Assembly: GCA_013396655.1 (NCBI GenBank)
Contig: WBMV01008228.1
Location: 62,001 to 126,000 of the forward strand
Length of the DNA stretch: 64,000 nucleotides
DNA from: Campylorhamphus procurvoides
Taxonomy: Eukaryota > Chordata > Aves > Passeriformes > Dendrocolaptidae
Reading direction: 5' to 3'
The notes beneath the pieces were generated by a model that made no database searches, was not told where the DNA came from, and saw only the letters and a list, made by a program, of their open reading frames with translations. Shown one piece after another: positions 1 through 12,599 of the stretch; position 1 is the stretch's first letter; each line of letters opens with the position of its first letter. A program made the position numbers and the translations under genes.

Positions 1-662
1 GATGTTGTGATGCCAACTGAGCCCAAAGCTGCTCCAGATCTGAGCTGCTCTTACCTCGAGCTGTTCGGAAATAAACTGGATTAGTCTGCCTGCCCCACCC
101 CGATTTCTCCATCCCCTCCTCTCTTTGCCTCCCGCCCCTGTTTGCTGCCTCCTTCCTCCCAGCCTTCTGCTTTGCTTTACAGGCTCACCTGTCCTGCTGC
201 TCTGACCTGCTGGACCTCCTGTCTGGCTGCTGTTCCTCTGGCACAAAAGTGCCACCCTCACTGTCTCCCCATGGTTTGGGAATCATCAGCCAGTGGTTCT
301 GCTGTCCCCACACTCCTGCAGCTCCTGGGAGCCCAGGCAGGGCTGCCTTGGGGCCGAAGGGAGCCTCCAGCAAGACTTAGCATGATCTTCCCAGTTATTC
401 TTAAGGGATGGGATGCCCCCTGCTCCTCTCCCTTCCTGAAGGCCTCACCAACATCTCCTTTCCCTTCTCATGCCAACACAACTCAAGTCTCGCCCAACCA
501 AACTCCAGCCTTTTCCTTCTTCTCCCCTTCCTCAGCCCAAGTCCTCCTGTGGAGCCGTGGTCACTGTCACACTGACCAACCTCTGGCCATGCAGAGCAGG
601 ATGGCAGCCGTGCCCACCTCACTGCCAGGGGCACTCACAGGGGCTGCCTGGCTTTACTTCAC
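1..662. other. non-coding, nothing recognised
   Basis: Pyrimidine-rich from about 90 to 250. A 194-codon frame (142-726) runs into the CR1 tip at 663 and shows no domain. Confidence 0.5.
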
Positions 663-722
663 AGGATCACAGAATAATTCAGGCTCAAAGGAACCTCAAG
701 AAGTCTCCACTCCAACTCTTAC
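663..722 (-). mobile_element. CR1 LINE fragment, short 3' end
   Basis: GATCACAGAATAATTCAGGC followed by GGAACCTCAAGAAGTCTCC is the inverted extreme 3' end of a CR1 element. CR1 elements are non-LTR retrotransposons that are usually 5'-truncated on insertion and end in short ATTCTATGA-type repeats; only about 60 bp remain here. Confidence 0.7.
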
Positions 723-825
723 TTGAATGATGGTCTGCTATGATCCTCAGGGATTTGTCCACCCAGGTGTTTGCTGGTTGTCCACCTTGTCTGGGGAACC
801 TTGAGGTGATTTATATGTATATATA

Positions 826-1175
826 ATGGAATCATTAAGGTGGGGAAAGCCCACTAAGATCATCAAGTCCAACCACTCCCCCAGCACTTCCAGATCCACC
901 CCTAACCCACATCCCCAAGCACCACATCTACGTGATTTCTGAACATTCCCACTGATGGTGACTCCACCACTGCCCTGTGGCAACCTGTGCCAGCTCTTGA
1001 AAACATTTGTGGTGAAGAATTTTTTGTTAATATCCAATCTAGATCGTATATCCAGTCCGAGCTTCTCTTGTTTCATCTTATTCCCACTGTCTCTTGTCTT
1101 TTTCCAGTGGAAAAGAGGAGAGGACTTTTGATGAGCACATTGCAATGCTTGGTGGAGCACGTCACCATTTAACCC
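826..1175 (-). mobile_element. CR1 LINE fragment (group B)
   Basis: Inverted CR1 3' region: GGAATCATTAAGGTGGGGAA, ATCATCAAGTCCAACC, then GATGGTGACTCCACCACTGC and TTAATATCCAATCT. Well diverged, so an old copy. Confidence 0.85.
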
Positions 1176-1837
1176 CGTACCTTGTACCAAATCCAGGAGC
1201 ACAAAGGAAAGAGGAAAAGCAGAACTTCCACCTTGAGGAAGGCACCACCAGTGAGCAGAAATGGGGGGAAGAAAGAGAAAACATAAGTAAACACTTGAGG
1301 ACAGAAAAGCTCATTGTGTCTACTGCAAAGATTCTGTTTAATAAAAAATTGATGGCAGTTTAGTCTCTGAGATGGGCCTGTTCCCCTTCAAAATCAATCC
1401 CATCACTCTGGTTTTCATCTCACTTGGCTCCTTTCTGATAATCAATTGTTTCCTCCATCTCCCCATGCTGTGGGATCCACCAGAGACTCTTTGCATGTGG
1501 CCCCTTTTGAAGTGGGAGGGAAAGGAAGAGTTGGTCCTAAATAAATAAACAAATAAACTCAAGTCTTGTTTTGTTTTATTCCTATAAGGAATAATGCAAA
1601 GGGTTTCAAAGGAGAGGGGGAAGAGTCGTGGCAGCAAAGAGAACAAAGAGTCCCACTCCATCCTGAGAGCATGGGGCGTTCAGGAATCCCCTGGCTCTGC
1701 CGATGGCTGGTCGAGTCCCTCACAGGCACAGCACTTGCCTTCTCCTTTTCCATGTTATTCAGCATTGGCTGGACATGGAAATGGCTCTCATCTTCTGTCC
1801 TAAGAGAAATCTGGGATGCTCCACATGCAGGTGGAAC
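1176..1837. other. non-coding, nothing recognised
   Basis: Unique sequence with a short AAATAAATAAAC run at about 1539; overlapping short frames only. Confidence 0.5.
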
Positions 1838-1958
1838 CATCATAGAATGGGTTGGGACGGGAGGCATTTTAAAGCTCATCTCTTCCACCCCCTGCCATGG
1901 GCAGGGACACCTCCCATTAGACCAGGATACTCCAAGCCCCGTCCAACTATGGGAAAAA
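1838..1958 (-). mobile_element. CR1 LINE fragment (group A)
   Basis: Begins CATCATAGAATGGGTTGGGA and runs through CCATGGGCAGGGACACCTCC to CCCCGTCCAAC, where similarity stops; about 120 bp. Confidence 0.88.
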
Positions 1959-2701
1959 AATACCTTACCATGCAATTACTTGGACTGGAGTCTTCTTCTC
2001 CAGATTCCCAGCTAAATTGTCCAATATTTTTCACTATTTTTCAATGGTTTAGACCTTTATCTTTTGTTTTGTCTGATCCTTCTCTTTGTCTTTTCTCTTT
2101 ATTCCAATGAGAGTTCCCTTTTCTGAAACCTTCTCTTTTCCATAGGAAAATCAGAGGGAAAACATTTACCAGAGATATCCCTCAGAAGTTTTTTACTTCT
2201 GTTTATATTGGCCTGAAGAGCCTTCATCCCTCTCCTTCCAAACCACACGAGGCCTTGGAAAGGGCAAGGACTTTGCAGAGGGTGACCCAAAAAATTAACA
2301 AGGTGAGATTTTGATGGAAAGGATGATGTTTGTTGGTGTTTTCCAGAGCCACCTACTCACTCCTCATTCCCTTGAGATTATCTCAGACTGTCTATTCAAA
2401 GTGAAACATCTCTCAGAGAATCTTTAATTAGCTCTTACTGGAGAGGAGATGATTCCTGGGACCTTGCTGAGATTTTCAAGCAGCACTAAAATCCTTCAGT
2501 GGCCAAGGCACCAAAGGGACAGTGAGGAATCAACAGCTCCTTCTCTCTGTGGTTCACCTGGGTTGTATTCCTGCAATATTCCACCCAAGAGGATCCGAAA
2601 CTGGAGCCCTGTGCTTTCCAGGCAGAGCAAGAGGCAGTTTTGGGGTGAGCATCTCAGCTTTTGAGGCATCTCCTGCACAGACAACTGCACAGTTCCAGGG
2701 G
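1959..2701. other. non-coding, T-rich to mixed
   Basis: T-rich from 2010 to 2110; otherwise unremarkable. Confidence 0.5.
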
Positions 2702-2895
2702 TAAGTGGGCCATGGGCAGGGACACCTTCCACTAGCCCAGGGTGCTCCAAGCCCCATCCAACCTGGCTTTGGACATTACCAGGGATGAGGCAGCCACAGC
2801 TTCTCTGGGCATCCTCTGCCAGGGTCTCCCCACACTCCCAGGGAAAAATTCCCTCCTGATATCCCATCTAACTGTGCTCTCTTCCAGCTGAAGGC
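2702..2895 (-). mobile_element. CR1 LINE fragment (group A)
   Basis: Starts directly at GGGCCATGGGCAGGGACACC, lacking its terminal 3' repeat, and continues through GGCAGCCACAGCTTCTCTGG to ATATCCCATCTAACTG. Confidence 0.88.
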
Positions 2896-3966
2896 CACCT
2901 TCACTGTCTGTCCAACTGGTCCAGACTCTTACTCCTCACCCCATCAGACACAGATTAATTTTGGCCTGTAGATATTCCAGAGTTCCCAAGGAAGATAAAT
3001 ACTAGGGAAAACAAGGAATGCAGACATATGTCTTGGTCACCCAGCAAGTCCATGACAAAGGTAAGAACTGAGCCCACATTTCCCCAATTCTATTTCAATG
3101 TACTTGATCAAAGTGAGGCAGCTCATTCATCTGAATGGAAGCAAACCCTCAGTCAAAATGAATGTGGACTCCAGGCTCTGGTCCTACAAATTGATTTATG
3201 TAGCTGTGCCACCCTCTTGTTAACATCTGTCTTGTTCTTGCTGTGCTGGATCAACCAGAGTCCTCGAGGATGTCCTGTCTCCTTTCACTGGGCTGAAAAC
3301 TCAACAGGGTGTCAGTGGAGACGCTCAACAAAGCACAGACCAAAGCACATGAGGTGCTCCAGCCAGTCCTCACCTCACTCGGTGCTCTCTGATTTATTTA
3401 AAAGCAGCTTGGGAAATATCTTTAGCAAATACCTTTCCCCAAACTGCACCTCTCAGCCATTCAGCTGAAAGACGGTGGAGATCATGCGTGTCGTTCTTTC
3501 TTTAAAATTTTAATCATAACTATCAAAAAACAGGAGCTTGGAGAACTAAATAAAAGTCACCAGCCCCAGTTAATTCCTCAGCAAGGTCCTTGGCTCATCT
3601 GGTCCCATACTGGGGATGTTCACTTGGATGTTCTTCTCTGCAAACAGCATCATGAAAATGCCAAAGGAATGGATGACGGGGTTTAGCAGAGCATGAAGCA
3701 CTGCAGGAAGTGTCTCTTGCTCAGAGACTGCTCTCCTGAGGTGATCTGCTGGCTCCAGACAACTCAACCTGGCTTTTATTGGGGTGTCAGGGGGTGAAAA
3801 GATCCCAGGTCGATCATAAAACTCAGCGGGGTGTCCTGAATAGATGAAAAGTCAGTGTTTGTGTGGGAGTTCTTGGCTTGGAACAGCCCACGGAATGAGG
3901 TTGTGGCAACTGCTTCTCAGATACAAAGGGAGTGGCAGAAGGAACCTGCTGATGAACATGGGGTGG
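2896..3966. other. non-coding, nothing recognised
   Basis: Unique sequence between two CR1 fragments, with a 146-codon frame (3028-3468) of no recognisable content. Confidence 0.5.
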
Positions 3967-4475
3967 ATCATGGAATCAGAGACTCGTGGAATGGCTTGGG
4001 TCGGGAGGGACCTTAAAGCTCATCTTGTTCCACCCCCTGCCATGGGCAGGGACACTTTCCACCAGCTCAGGTTGCTCCAAGCCCTGTCCAACCTGGCCTT
4101 GGACACTTCCAGGGATGGGGCAGCCACAGCTTCTTTGGGCAACCTGTGCCAGGGCCTGCCCACCCTCACAGGGAAGGATTCCATTGCAATACCCCACCTA
4201 CCCCTGTCCTCTGGCAGTGGGCAGACATTCCCCTTGTCCTGTCACTCCAGACCCTTGTAAATAGTCACTCCATCTTTCCTGTAAGTTTCCCTGGACTTTT
4301 CTTCTCCAGCCTGAACAATCCCAATTCTCCCAGTCTTTCCTCACAGCAGAGCTGCTCCATCCCTCTCATCATCTTGATGCCTCCTCTGGCCCCTCTCCAA
4401 CAGGTCCATGTCCTTCCTATGCTGGGGACCCCAGAGCTGGGGGCAGCTTTGCAGGTGGGATCTCATGAGACTGAA
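3967..4475 (-). mobile_element. CR1 LINE fragment (group A), long copy
   Basis: About 510 bp from ATCATGGAATCAGAGACTCG to GCTTTGCAGGTGGGATCTCA, one of the two longest copies here. It retains the segment with CTCATCATCTTGATGCCTCC and GGGGACCCCAGAGCTGG. No reverse-transcriptase coding remains. Confidence 0.9.
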
Positions 4476-4917
4476 GACTCTGGGAAAAGCTGGAGCTGTG
4501 GGAGGAGCTGCCCAAGTTCTGGAGATTTTCTGATGTTGAAGTTAAACCATGGAATGACCTGAGTTATAAACTTCAAGCTACTCCCCCTCAACCTGCTGGC
4601 ACCTCCCAAGCTGACCTCACATCTTGGGGTGCAAGTCATCGAAGGCTCTGAGTCAAGATCTGGAGCATTCCAGAAGGAAAAAAAAATGCCTGGGAAGGTC
4701 TTTCCACCTGCTCTGGGGGCAAAGACAGGAAAAGGACTAAGAGGCCAGGCACGGACGCACAGAGAGGACAGTCCATGAGGGCAAGGCCTGTTTTCTGCAC
4801 CAAAAAGCAGTTGTGCAAGCTTAGCCTAATTGCACAGAGGTGTTGGCAGCATGTCAGCACTGTAGAAAATCAGGAGAGGTTAAGATCATGTTAATTTGTA
4901 CACACACAGGGGGATCG

Positions 4918-4984
4918 AGAGGACTGGAAGCAGGGGAGGGAGAGAGGGAGGGAGGATGAAAAGAGGAGGAGGAGGAGGGAGAAG
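4918..4984. repeat. polypurine (GGGA/GGA)n tract
   Basis: Sixty-odd bases of G and A almost without pyrimidine. Confidence 0.85.
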
Positions 4985-5079
4985 ACTTGCACACCAAAAT
5001 GTTGGGTTTATGTGTGTGGGGGGGTCCATTTCCAAAGCAAGAATACAAATGATCCCAACAAAGCCCAAGCTGTCCTGAA

Positions 5080-5135
5080 ACCCTGTAGCCAATTAGTGCA
5101 CATCAATATTTAATCAGCTCTCGCTATTGTGCAGC
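5080..5135. promoter_or_regulatory. candidate regulatory AT-rich motif cluster
   Basis: AGCCAATTAGTGCACATC followed by AATATTTAATCAGC; CCAAT-like and homeodomain cores close together. Confidence 0.2.
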
Positions 5136-5530
5136 CTGGACTGTGCTACCCCAGCCCCTGCCACACTCACTCTTTCCCATCACAGATACACTGTTATGAC
5201 ACATAATGATATTGTCCATGAATAATTTAGAGCAGTTTTTCTCCTCTCCTCTCTCTGTCTCTCTCTCTCCCTGTGCCCTTATTAGCAGAAAATGTGGAAC
5301 AACTTCTGGGAGGAGGCGAGGAAGGATCTACTTCCGTAACGTTGCTGGAGGACCAGCCCGGCCTCCTGCCTTGCCCAGGCAGCTGTAATCCAGAGCTTAA
5401 CATTCCCAGGATGGCTTAGAGGTGACCTTCCCTTGGTGGAGGCCCTGGGCAATGAGCTGAGGGAAGGATGACTTGGAAAAGCCCATAGAAGCTGCATAAC
5501 AACAAAGACTGAACAGTCTTAAGTGCCAGG

Positions 5531-5722
5531 AGTGAGCTGTACCTCCCTCCCTTCCAGCCTGAGCTGCACCTCCATCCTTGCCAGGATAGGCTGAACCTCC
5601 ATCCCTTCCAGCCTGAGCTGCACCTCCATCCTTTCCAGGATAGGCTGAACCTCCATCCCTTCCAGCCTGAGCTGCACCTTCATCCTTGCCAGGATAAGCT
5701 GCACCTCCATTCCTGTTAACCA
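5531..5722. repeat. 27-bp minisatellite with 54-bp alternation
   Basis: About seven units. Two 27-bp forms alternate: one starts CCTGAGCTGCACCTCCATCC, the other GATAGGCTGAACCTCCATCC. The unit is a multiple of three, so both strands stay open and give 18-residue repeats; this alone is not evidence of coding. Confidence 0.92.
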
Positions 5723-6927
5723 AAGCGTTAATTATTACAGCTTGTATTGTATTACTGTATCCTAGTGCTGATCCCTCCATAAAATTATAGGGTAAATGAT
5801 GGTGGAAACTGCGTCTCAGAACTGGTTGGGTTTTTTTGTTGTTTTTTGGGGGTTTTTTTAAGATTAATCTGAGTCTAATCAGGAAAATAATTGAATTTGA
5901 GCTATTTTTCTGCTGGCTCCACTCTCCATCAATCACTTTTGACCTCGTGTCTGCCAGGCTTTGCCCTTCTCATTAGTAACTTCTGAACCTGTTGGCTGCA
6001 GTCAGGCTGTTGGGGTAAGGAATTTCAGGAATAAAGGTGAATACAGAAGAGAGGAACTAAATTAGTTCCTGTTTTATGGGAAATGCAGAATGGGACTAAT
6101 ATAATTCCTGGTTGTCAAGGCCAGTATGGATGACAGGGGAAGGAATTTTTCCTCTAAAATGTGCAAAAGGTCTTCTTCTTCCAGCATTTTTGTCACCAAA
6201 ATAGATACTGTTTGGCTAAAATGATTTTGGCAAAAGATTTGTCCTGATTTCAAGCACCTTAGGGTAGGACATTCAGTTGTCTTCTGCCATGAGTTCTTGA
6301 TATAGACATGAATCATCCATGGTCAATAATCCACACCACCCATCCACGCCTGCCATGCTTACCTGAGGTTTTGATGGCACTGTGGGCTCCAGTCCTGCAC
6401 ATACAGATTATGGATCCAACCTGGGGCTCTTCTCACTGGGACTGAAACCCAGGAGTGGAGCTGGAGAGGTGTCTGTCCCATGCTCTGCATGCTGGTGGTC
6501 CTCCAAAGGTCTGGAGATCCCAGAACTAAATGCTTTCTTTAAGAACTGGACTTGACCTGAGTTGTTTAAAATTGAAATCCAGAAGCAGCCTATCCTTCTA
6601 GAAATAAGGCAGCCCCAAGATGGGAAAGTTCCCTCCCACTCTGGAGAAGTTTGATTTCCAAAGCCTGGAAAACCCAGAGCTTGGTTCCCCAAGCCCCAGG
6701 GAAGTGTGGTGGGCACAGTGTGGTGGGCTGGGTAATCAGGGCAGGAAGAGCAGGGCAGTGCAGGGCAGAGCTGGGGGATTCATTGGGGTGAGGGATGACA
6801 TGGATGGAGCAGGATCTCCAAACACCTTGTGAAATTCTTTTCCTGCTTGTGGAGACTTGGCAGGCATGAAGTCTTGTCAAGCTTTCCAGGTACAATGTTG
6901 GGTGAAATTGATACATAATAAGGATAT
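5723..6927. other. non-coding, AT-rich start
   Basis: The first 200 bp right of the minisatellite are AT-rich (AGCGTTAATTATTACAGC) with T runs at about 5828-5860; the rest is unremarkable. Confidence 0.5.
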
Positions 6928-7352
6928 AGAATCCCAGAATCCAGAATAATTGAGATTGGAAAAGCCCTCTCAGCCCATTGAGTCCATCCTGTGCCCAATC
7001 CCCACCTTGTCACCCAGCCTGCACTGAGTGCCATATCCAGGTGTTCCTTGGACACCTCAGGGGTGGGGAATCCAAACCTCCCTGGGCAGGCCCTGCCGAT
7101 GCCTGACAATCCTTTCCATGAAGAAATTCTTCCTGATGTCCAACCTGAACCTCCCCTGGTAGAGTCTGAGGCCGTTCCCTCTCATCCTGTCCTTGTTCTC
7201 TGGGAGCAGAACCCAATCCCCACCCCGGCTCCCAGCTCCTGGCAGGGACTTGCAGAGCCAGAAGGTCCCCCCTGAACCTCCTTTTCTCCAGGCTGAGCCC
7301 CCCCAGCTCCCTCAGCTGCTCCTGCTTCTCCAACCCCTTCCCCAGCTCCGTT
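6928..7352 (-). mobile_element. CR1 LINE fragment (group C)
   Basis: AGAATCCCAGAATCCAGAAT, then GCACTGAGTGCCATATCCAG, GAAGAAATTCTTCCTGATGT and CCTTTTCTCCAGGCTGAGCC. Confidence 0.9.
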
Positions 7353-8845
7353 CCCTTCCCTCCACATGCCCCTTCCCTGGTCCTGCTGCCACACTACTTT
7401 GGACAGAGAAATGTCTTTCCACGTGCTGTCGTGATATCCAGACGGTCCCTGCGGTCCCTGTGCCTCAGCTGGGCACTTTCTGTGTTTTATCTGCATGTTC
7501 TAAACTAATCTTGGTTGCATCCATGGGGTTTCATCTCCCAGATTTGCATGCAGTGCTGGAACAAACCCAGCAGCTCTTTGTCCACCCCTCCACGTCCCCA
7601 GCACATCATCAAAGATCCTTCGTCCTCTCTTGAAATCATTACTATTGGCAAAATAATTGCAGCAACAAAACTAGTACTAAAAGCCCCGCTTGCTCTCCTT
7701 TCATCTCGGCTCAGCCAAGATCCAGGCAGCCTTCATAATGTGGACTTTTAAAAGGGAAGAGGAAGAAGGGGAAGAAATCTTCCCCCTCTCTGTGTCTTCA
7801 CTGGCCATTCCCATGCTATAAAGCACAACGCTGTTTGAGTTCAGGGCGGGGGTTTAAAGTTTGTTTCTGAAGCCACGACTGTCAAAGTTGGTTATTGATC
7901 GAGGCTGGGGGATCTGAGGACTGAATGAGGAAAACCGACTGATTATTCAACCCCTTTTCTCTCTTCTTTCCCTTTCTTTCCTTTGCAGCAGGACTGGATT
8001 GATCGACCCTGTCTTCATTGTCTTCCCCTCTCCTTTCTCTCTTCTGGTTCCTACTGGGGATTCCTGATTAAACTATGGCAGGGCTCAATTGATCCTCCGC
8101 AGCTCCCCCGCTCCTCGAGAGGAGGAAAAACTGCACCGCTGCATAATTCAGAAAGCAAACACGGAGAGGAGAGGGGAGGGAGGAAAAATCAATACGGCTA
8201 CAACTGATCCTGCAGATAAATGAGGGGGAGGATCCCCGGCAGCGGCTGAGCCGGAGGAGTTCAGCGACTCGGGATGGGCTCGGGTGGAGATGGACCAGCT
8301 CAGAGTGCTTTTGGAAGGGGGTCAGGACGGGAAGGAGGGTCTTGCCTCGCTCAGCAAACCCCCTGTGGGGTGGGAAACCCGGGGCTGAGCAGGAGAGCCC
8401 CGCTGCATCCCCTGCGCTGTGTGGTGGTGGCTGCAGCATCCTCAGTCCCTGCGAGGTGGGCAGGAATGGCCTCTTCCTCCTCTCCCTCCCTAAACTTCAG
8501 GGCTCCTCCTTTCCAGGCTGTTCCCACCCAATAATCAGGGTCGTTTTCTTGAAGAGTTGCTGCTCCGGTGCCTCAGCTTTGCCTTCTGCGAACCAAGGAA
8601 GTTGCAATGTGGGATATAAAATGGAAATGGGATTCTCTGTCTCTCCAGTCCTGCAGGGAGTGAGATCTCAGTGGAGCCCTAAAACCAGAGCCAGGGCCTT
8701 GCACGGCTGAGCCAGCTCAGCATTCCTGCTCCCAGGGTCACTACTCAGGTGTCCTGACTCCATGGGAGGGAACAGTTTGTCCCAGGAAATCAGGTTATAA
8801 ACCCATTGGGAAGAGAACAAAACAGTAAGAAAACCCCTGCATAAT
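7353..8845. other. non-coding; mildly GC-rich at 8080-8480
   Basis: Apart from the block at 7630-7760, sequence rises in GC from about 8080. A CT-rich run at 7945-8045 resembles a polypyrimidine tract but no exon is apparent. Confidence 0.45.
7630..7760. promoter_or_regulatory. candidate conserved non-coding block
   Basis: ATCATTACTATTGGC, AAAATAATTGCAGC and CCTTCATAATGTGG. An ATTTGCAT POU octamer lies just before it at about 7542-7549. Confidence 0.25.
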
Positions 8846-9242
8846 AGAACTCCAGAATGATTTGGGTTGGAAGTGACCCTAAAGCTCATCCAGTCCCACT
8901 CCCCTGCCATGGGCAGGGACACCTTCCACCAGCCCAGGTTGCTCCAAGCCTTGTCCAACCTGGCCTTGGACACTCCCAGGAATCTGGGAGCAGCCACAGC
9001 TTCTCTGGGCACCCTGTGTCAGACCCTCTCCACCCTCACAGCCAGGAATTCCTTCCCCATATCCCATCTAACCCTGCCCTCTATCTGTTTGAAGCCATTC
9101 CCTGTGTCCTGTCACTCCATCCCTTGTCCCAAGTCCCTGTTCAGCTCTCCTGGAGCCTCTTGAGGCACTGAAAGGGGCTCTGAGGTCTCCCTGGTGCCTT
9201 CTTTTCTCCAAGCTGAGCAATCTCAGCCCTCTCTGTCTGACA
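8846..9242 (-). mobile_element. CR1 LINE fragment (group A)
   Basis: ATGATTTGGGTTGGAAGTGA, CCATGGGCAGGGACACCTTC, and the more 5' part with AGCTCTCCTGGAGCCTCTTG and TTTCTCCAAGCTGAGC. Confidence 0.9.
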
Positions 9243-11287
9243 ACAGCCAAGAGCTTCAGATCTTGGCAAGGGGAAGATGAAACAGGAGATGCAATCCTGT
9301 CCCTGGATAGGGGGTAGTGTTTTCCCAATGCCCCCAGGTCCCCTCCCCTGTTCCTGTCCCTGAGAGCACACGGCAGGGTGTTACACTATGGATAAAGTGG
9401 GAGAATGGGATCCCCTGGCCTTGAAACCAAAGCCTGGGTGAGGATGGCAGGATAAAGGCAGAGACTGATGCCAAAGACCTGCCTGAACAACCTGGAATTT
9501 GGGCACATCCACTCTCTGAAGGGGAATTGGGCAGCTGAGCCATCCAGCCTTATCCATAAGCAGCTCAGCAAATACAAACACTACCCTGAGCACTGGGGTC
9601 TGATAAATTAAATGACAAAAAATAGGAATGTCTGGGCTCTGTTTGCAGCCCTGGGAGTGTCCAGGAATGACGTAGGGAGAAACTCCCTGCCTGTCCCACT
9701 GTGCTGTCACTGTCAGGCAGTGCCTGGCCCTTCCCTGGGGTGTGATGGATCCCAGAAAGCCCCGAGCTGGTGTCTCCAAGTGCAGGCAGCTCTGCTGAGC
9801 TGCACTGAGGTTTCCTGCAGCTGAGAGAGAGCAAAGGCTTTTAAACCAATATTGCTCCATATTTTAAAATGATTTAAGAACCCCAAGAACAGCCCAGCTC
9901 TGGGTTTGCCAGCAGAGGGATCGTTCTCTTAAAAGCTTTTAAATGCATGTGATAGAAAGGGGAAATGCAGCTGCCTCACTGGAGATATTGCTTGTGGCAC
10001 CAGCTCCCAGCCTGCCCACACATCACTGTAACTCTCCTTCGGAGCTGAGAGACACTTCTCTTCCACACTGGGATCTTCAAGGATCCCAGGAGCATCAGGC
10101 ACCCAGGAGAGGGATGTCAAAAGAACATGGGGGATAAGAAAGAATGGGAGAACTTTAGTGCTCCTTAGAACATCCAGGTGCCTGAATGAATTCCCTTGAA
10201 TCCAGCTAGTCAGAATCCAGCTCCCCTGTGCAAATCCTGCCTTCCCTGTTTTCCTTGGGTGGTTGTGGGGTGAGATCCTCCATTCTGGATTTCCCAGAGG
10301 AAACACAAAGCTCCTTTTCTTTGCAGACACATTTGTGCTGACACACTGCACCCACCCAAGACACCAGTGAGGGGGGGTCACTGTGCTGGGAGTGAGCCTG
10401 GAGCCAGCTGAGCCCTGGGAGGCTGGGAAGGCACCGGCCCCTGGTGTGGGATGGATGTCTTGGAAGCCTGTGGTGTTCAGGCTTGGTTTCTCCTCACTCC
10501 CTGCTTTGCCCTCAGAGCACTCCTGCATGGAATGAACGCCTCCAAGACTTTCTGTGCACTGCTCTGGAGCAGAGGTCAGATGGGACTGGCCATCCTGTGT
10601 GCCCAGGACTCTGATCCTCCTGGTGCACTCTGCAGTGCTGCCCTGAAACATATTCCCAGTTACTCTCCTGTGCCAGGCACTTTGCACTGAGGACTGCCCA
10701 ATTTTCTGCTCTGCTAAAACTTGCTGCAGGGATCTCGACACCTTCCATTCTGTTTTCCCTTGTGTCTCTGGAAAACCTGTGCACGTCCCAGCTGTTCTCC
10801 CACGTCAGAGCCATCTACATCTCACCTGTTGGCTTTTAAGGCCATTTGCACTTCTCAAAGGATTAACAAAACAGCAGTTGACCGGCCCCTCTGGTCTTAG
10901 TAACTCTGGGATCTGTAGGAAGGGACAACCACAGCAAAGAGAAAGAATCAAATTCCTAGACAAGGCCAAACCATCTCCCTGTGGAGTCACTGGGGCAGCT
11001 CAGGTGCTGGGAAAGGCTCACTGGGCCTGCTGTCTTGGTTCACTCCAAATTCCCATCCATCCTTAATGGACTCACACGGTGTGGGCAGAGTGGAAAGGAG
11101 CTGCAGACTTGAAGACAGGATCCAAATTCCGACAATTATTTTTGTTCCCGAGTGCCACTTGGCCACCTGCCCACCCCCAGCACTCAAGAGGACTCGGTGC
11201 CAGGTCTGGAGCATCGATGGCTCTAAGAAATCCTGGTCAAGGCTCCTGTGAGCCATGATGCTACTTTGTCCTGTAACCCCCACTTTG
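9243..11287. other. non-coding, nothing else recognised
   Basis: Contains only the anonymous frame at 9929-10741. Confidence 0.5.
9929..10741 (-). other. anonymous 270-codon open frame
   Basis: The longest open frame outside the GC islands. It has no recognisable domain, no signal peptide, and Trp, Cys and His content typical of translated non-coding DNA. Its neighbours are non-coding. Chance is the likeliest explanation; a lineage-specific transcript cannot be excluded. Confidence 0.15.
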
Positions 11288-11350
11288 GGGATGGACTAGA
11301 TGGGCTCTAAAGGTCCCATCAAAGCCAAACTATCCTGTGATTCTACGATC
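11288..11350 (+). mobile_element. CR1 LINE fragment, short 3' end
   Basis: GGGATGGACTAGATGGGCTC to CTATCCTGTGATTCTACGAT, with the terminal ATTCTA-type repeat at the right end. Confidence 0.75.
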
Positions 11351-12599
11351 CACACAGGAGTGTGTCCTTTACATGGCAGCAAACCTTGTGGCTTTCCCTA
11401 CATTAAATTTCTTGTCTGCTTCACACTCCTTATGTCTTTGTGCCCTCCAGGGATGGCTTTTGTCTTCTGCTGATGTGCTACATCGAAACTTTTGTCATCC
11501 CTCGGATCGCCTGAGGCAGTGGAGGTGACCTTGTTGCTGAGCTTTCCTTTCCCTTTTACAGAGGGAGCTTCTCCCTCCTTTGAGCCGCTGTCACCACACT
11601 GCGAAGCTCATGTTCCCTCTTGTCAGAACAAGTCCCACTCAGGCAGGATTTGGCCACGAAAGACACCTCTAAGAGGGTGTTGGAGCTCATGTCTTTGGGG
11701 TTGTGCTCTGTAGGGTCAGGAGCTGGGCTCCATGGTCCCTCTGAGTCCCTTCCATGGCAGGATATTCTCTGTTTCTGTGTGATTAACATCTACCCCCTGG
11801 CCCACCTGCCCTGGATCTGTCTTGTAGACAGAGGAGGTGAGCCATGCTCTGCCATGGCTGAGTCCAGCTCCAGGACCAGCACACTTCCAGATCCCAAACG
11901 TCCACCTCTGTCTATCTCACATACTCCTCACTGGGTCCTTTCTTCCCTGAAAGCCCCTGAGTTGGGCTCTGGGGGGTAAAATAGGTGGATACAGGTGAGT
12001 TGTTGCAGGGGCAAGAGAAGGGGTGAGAGGTGCAAGGTGGAGGATTTGTGGCCAGAATATGCCGCAGCATTCCCAAAACTAATGGAAGAAGGATGGCAGC
12101 TTGATTGCTCTGACCAGGAGACCACCTTGTGCCTCTGGCCATCTCCATCACCTGCCTGTACCTCTCCTCATTCTTCCAGGACATATCTCAGAGCAGGGTC
12201 GAGGCAGTGATGTTGTTTCAAGGAAATTAAAGCTTTGAGCAAAGGAGTTCCCAGGTATAATTAAGGTGTTGGCCTTCATGGTCATCTCTACTCATGTGAA
12301 TGTTAATGCACGTGAGGAGACCAGCAGAGCACAGTCCCCTCCTCTGGCCATGCCAAGATTGTTGCCTTGTGGTCAGCGATGGCCAGTGGTTCTTACAGGT
12401 GGATGGAGTGGGTCCCCTGTGCCATGGACAATCCAGGCAGTGTCCTGGTGTAAACCTTTTCTAAACAGCTCCCAGGATAATTCTTGGAGCATGGTGTCAA
12501 CTTCTTTGCTCCTTGATGTTGCCTGGGTGTGGAACCTGAAGAGAGGAGGCCACTGTAACATATCCCAGGGACTGCTGGAGTGACCATGGTCAGCAAAAC
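11351..12599. other. non-coding, nothing recognised
   Basis: Short overlapping frames on both strands; none with domain content. Confidence 0.5.

Larger units (their letters stand above)
4476..5530. other. non-coding with polypurine tract
   Basis: Holds the polypurine tract at 4918 and the AT-rich motif cluster at 5080; CT-rich at 5235-5275. Confidence 0.5.

Noticed and set aside
5397..5936. 179-codon minus frame with Gly/Ala/Asp-rich 18-residue repeats
   Set aside because: Generated by a 54-bp tandem repeat; flanks lack coding features and the opposite strand is equally open.
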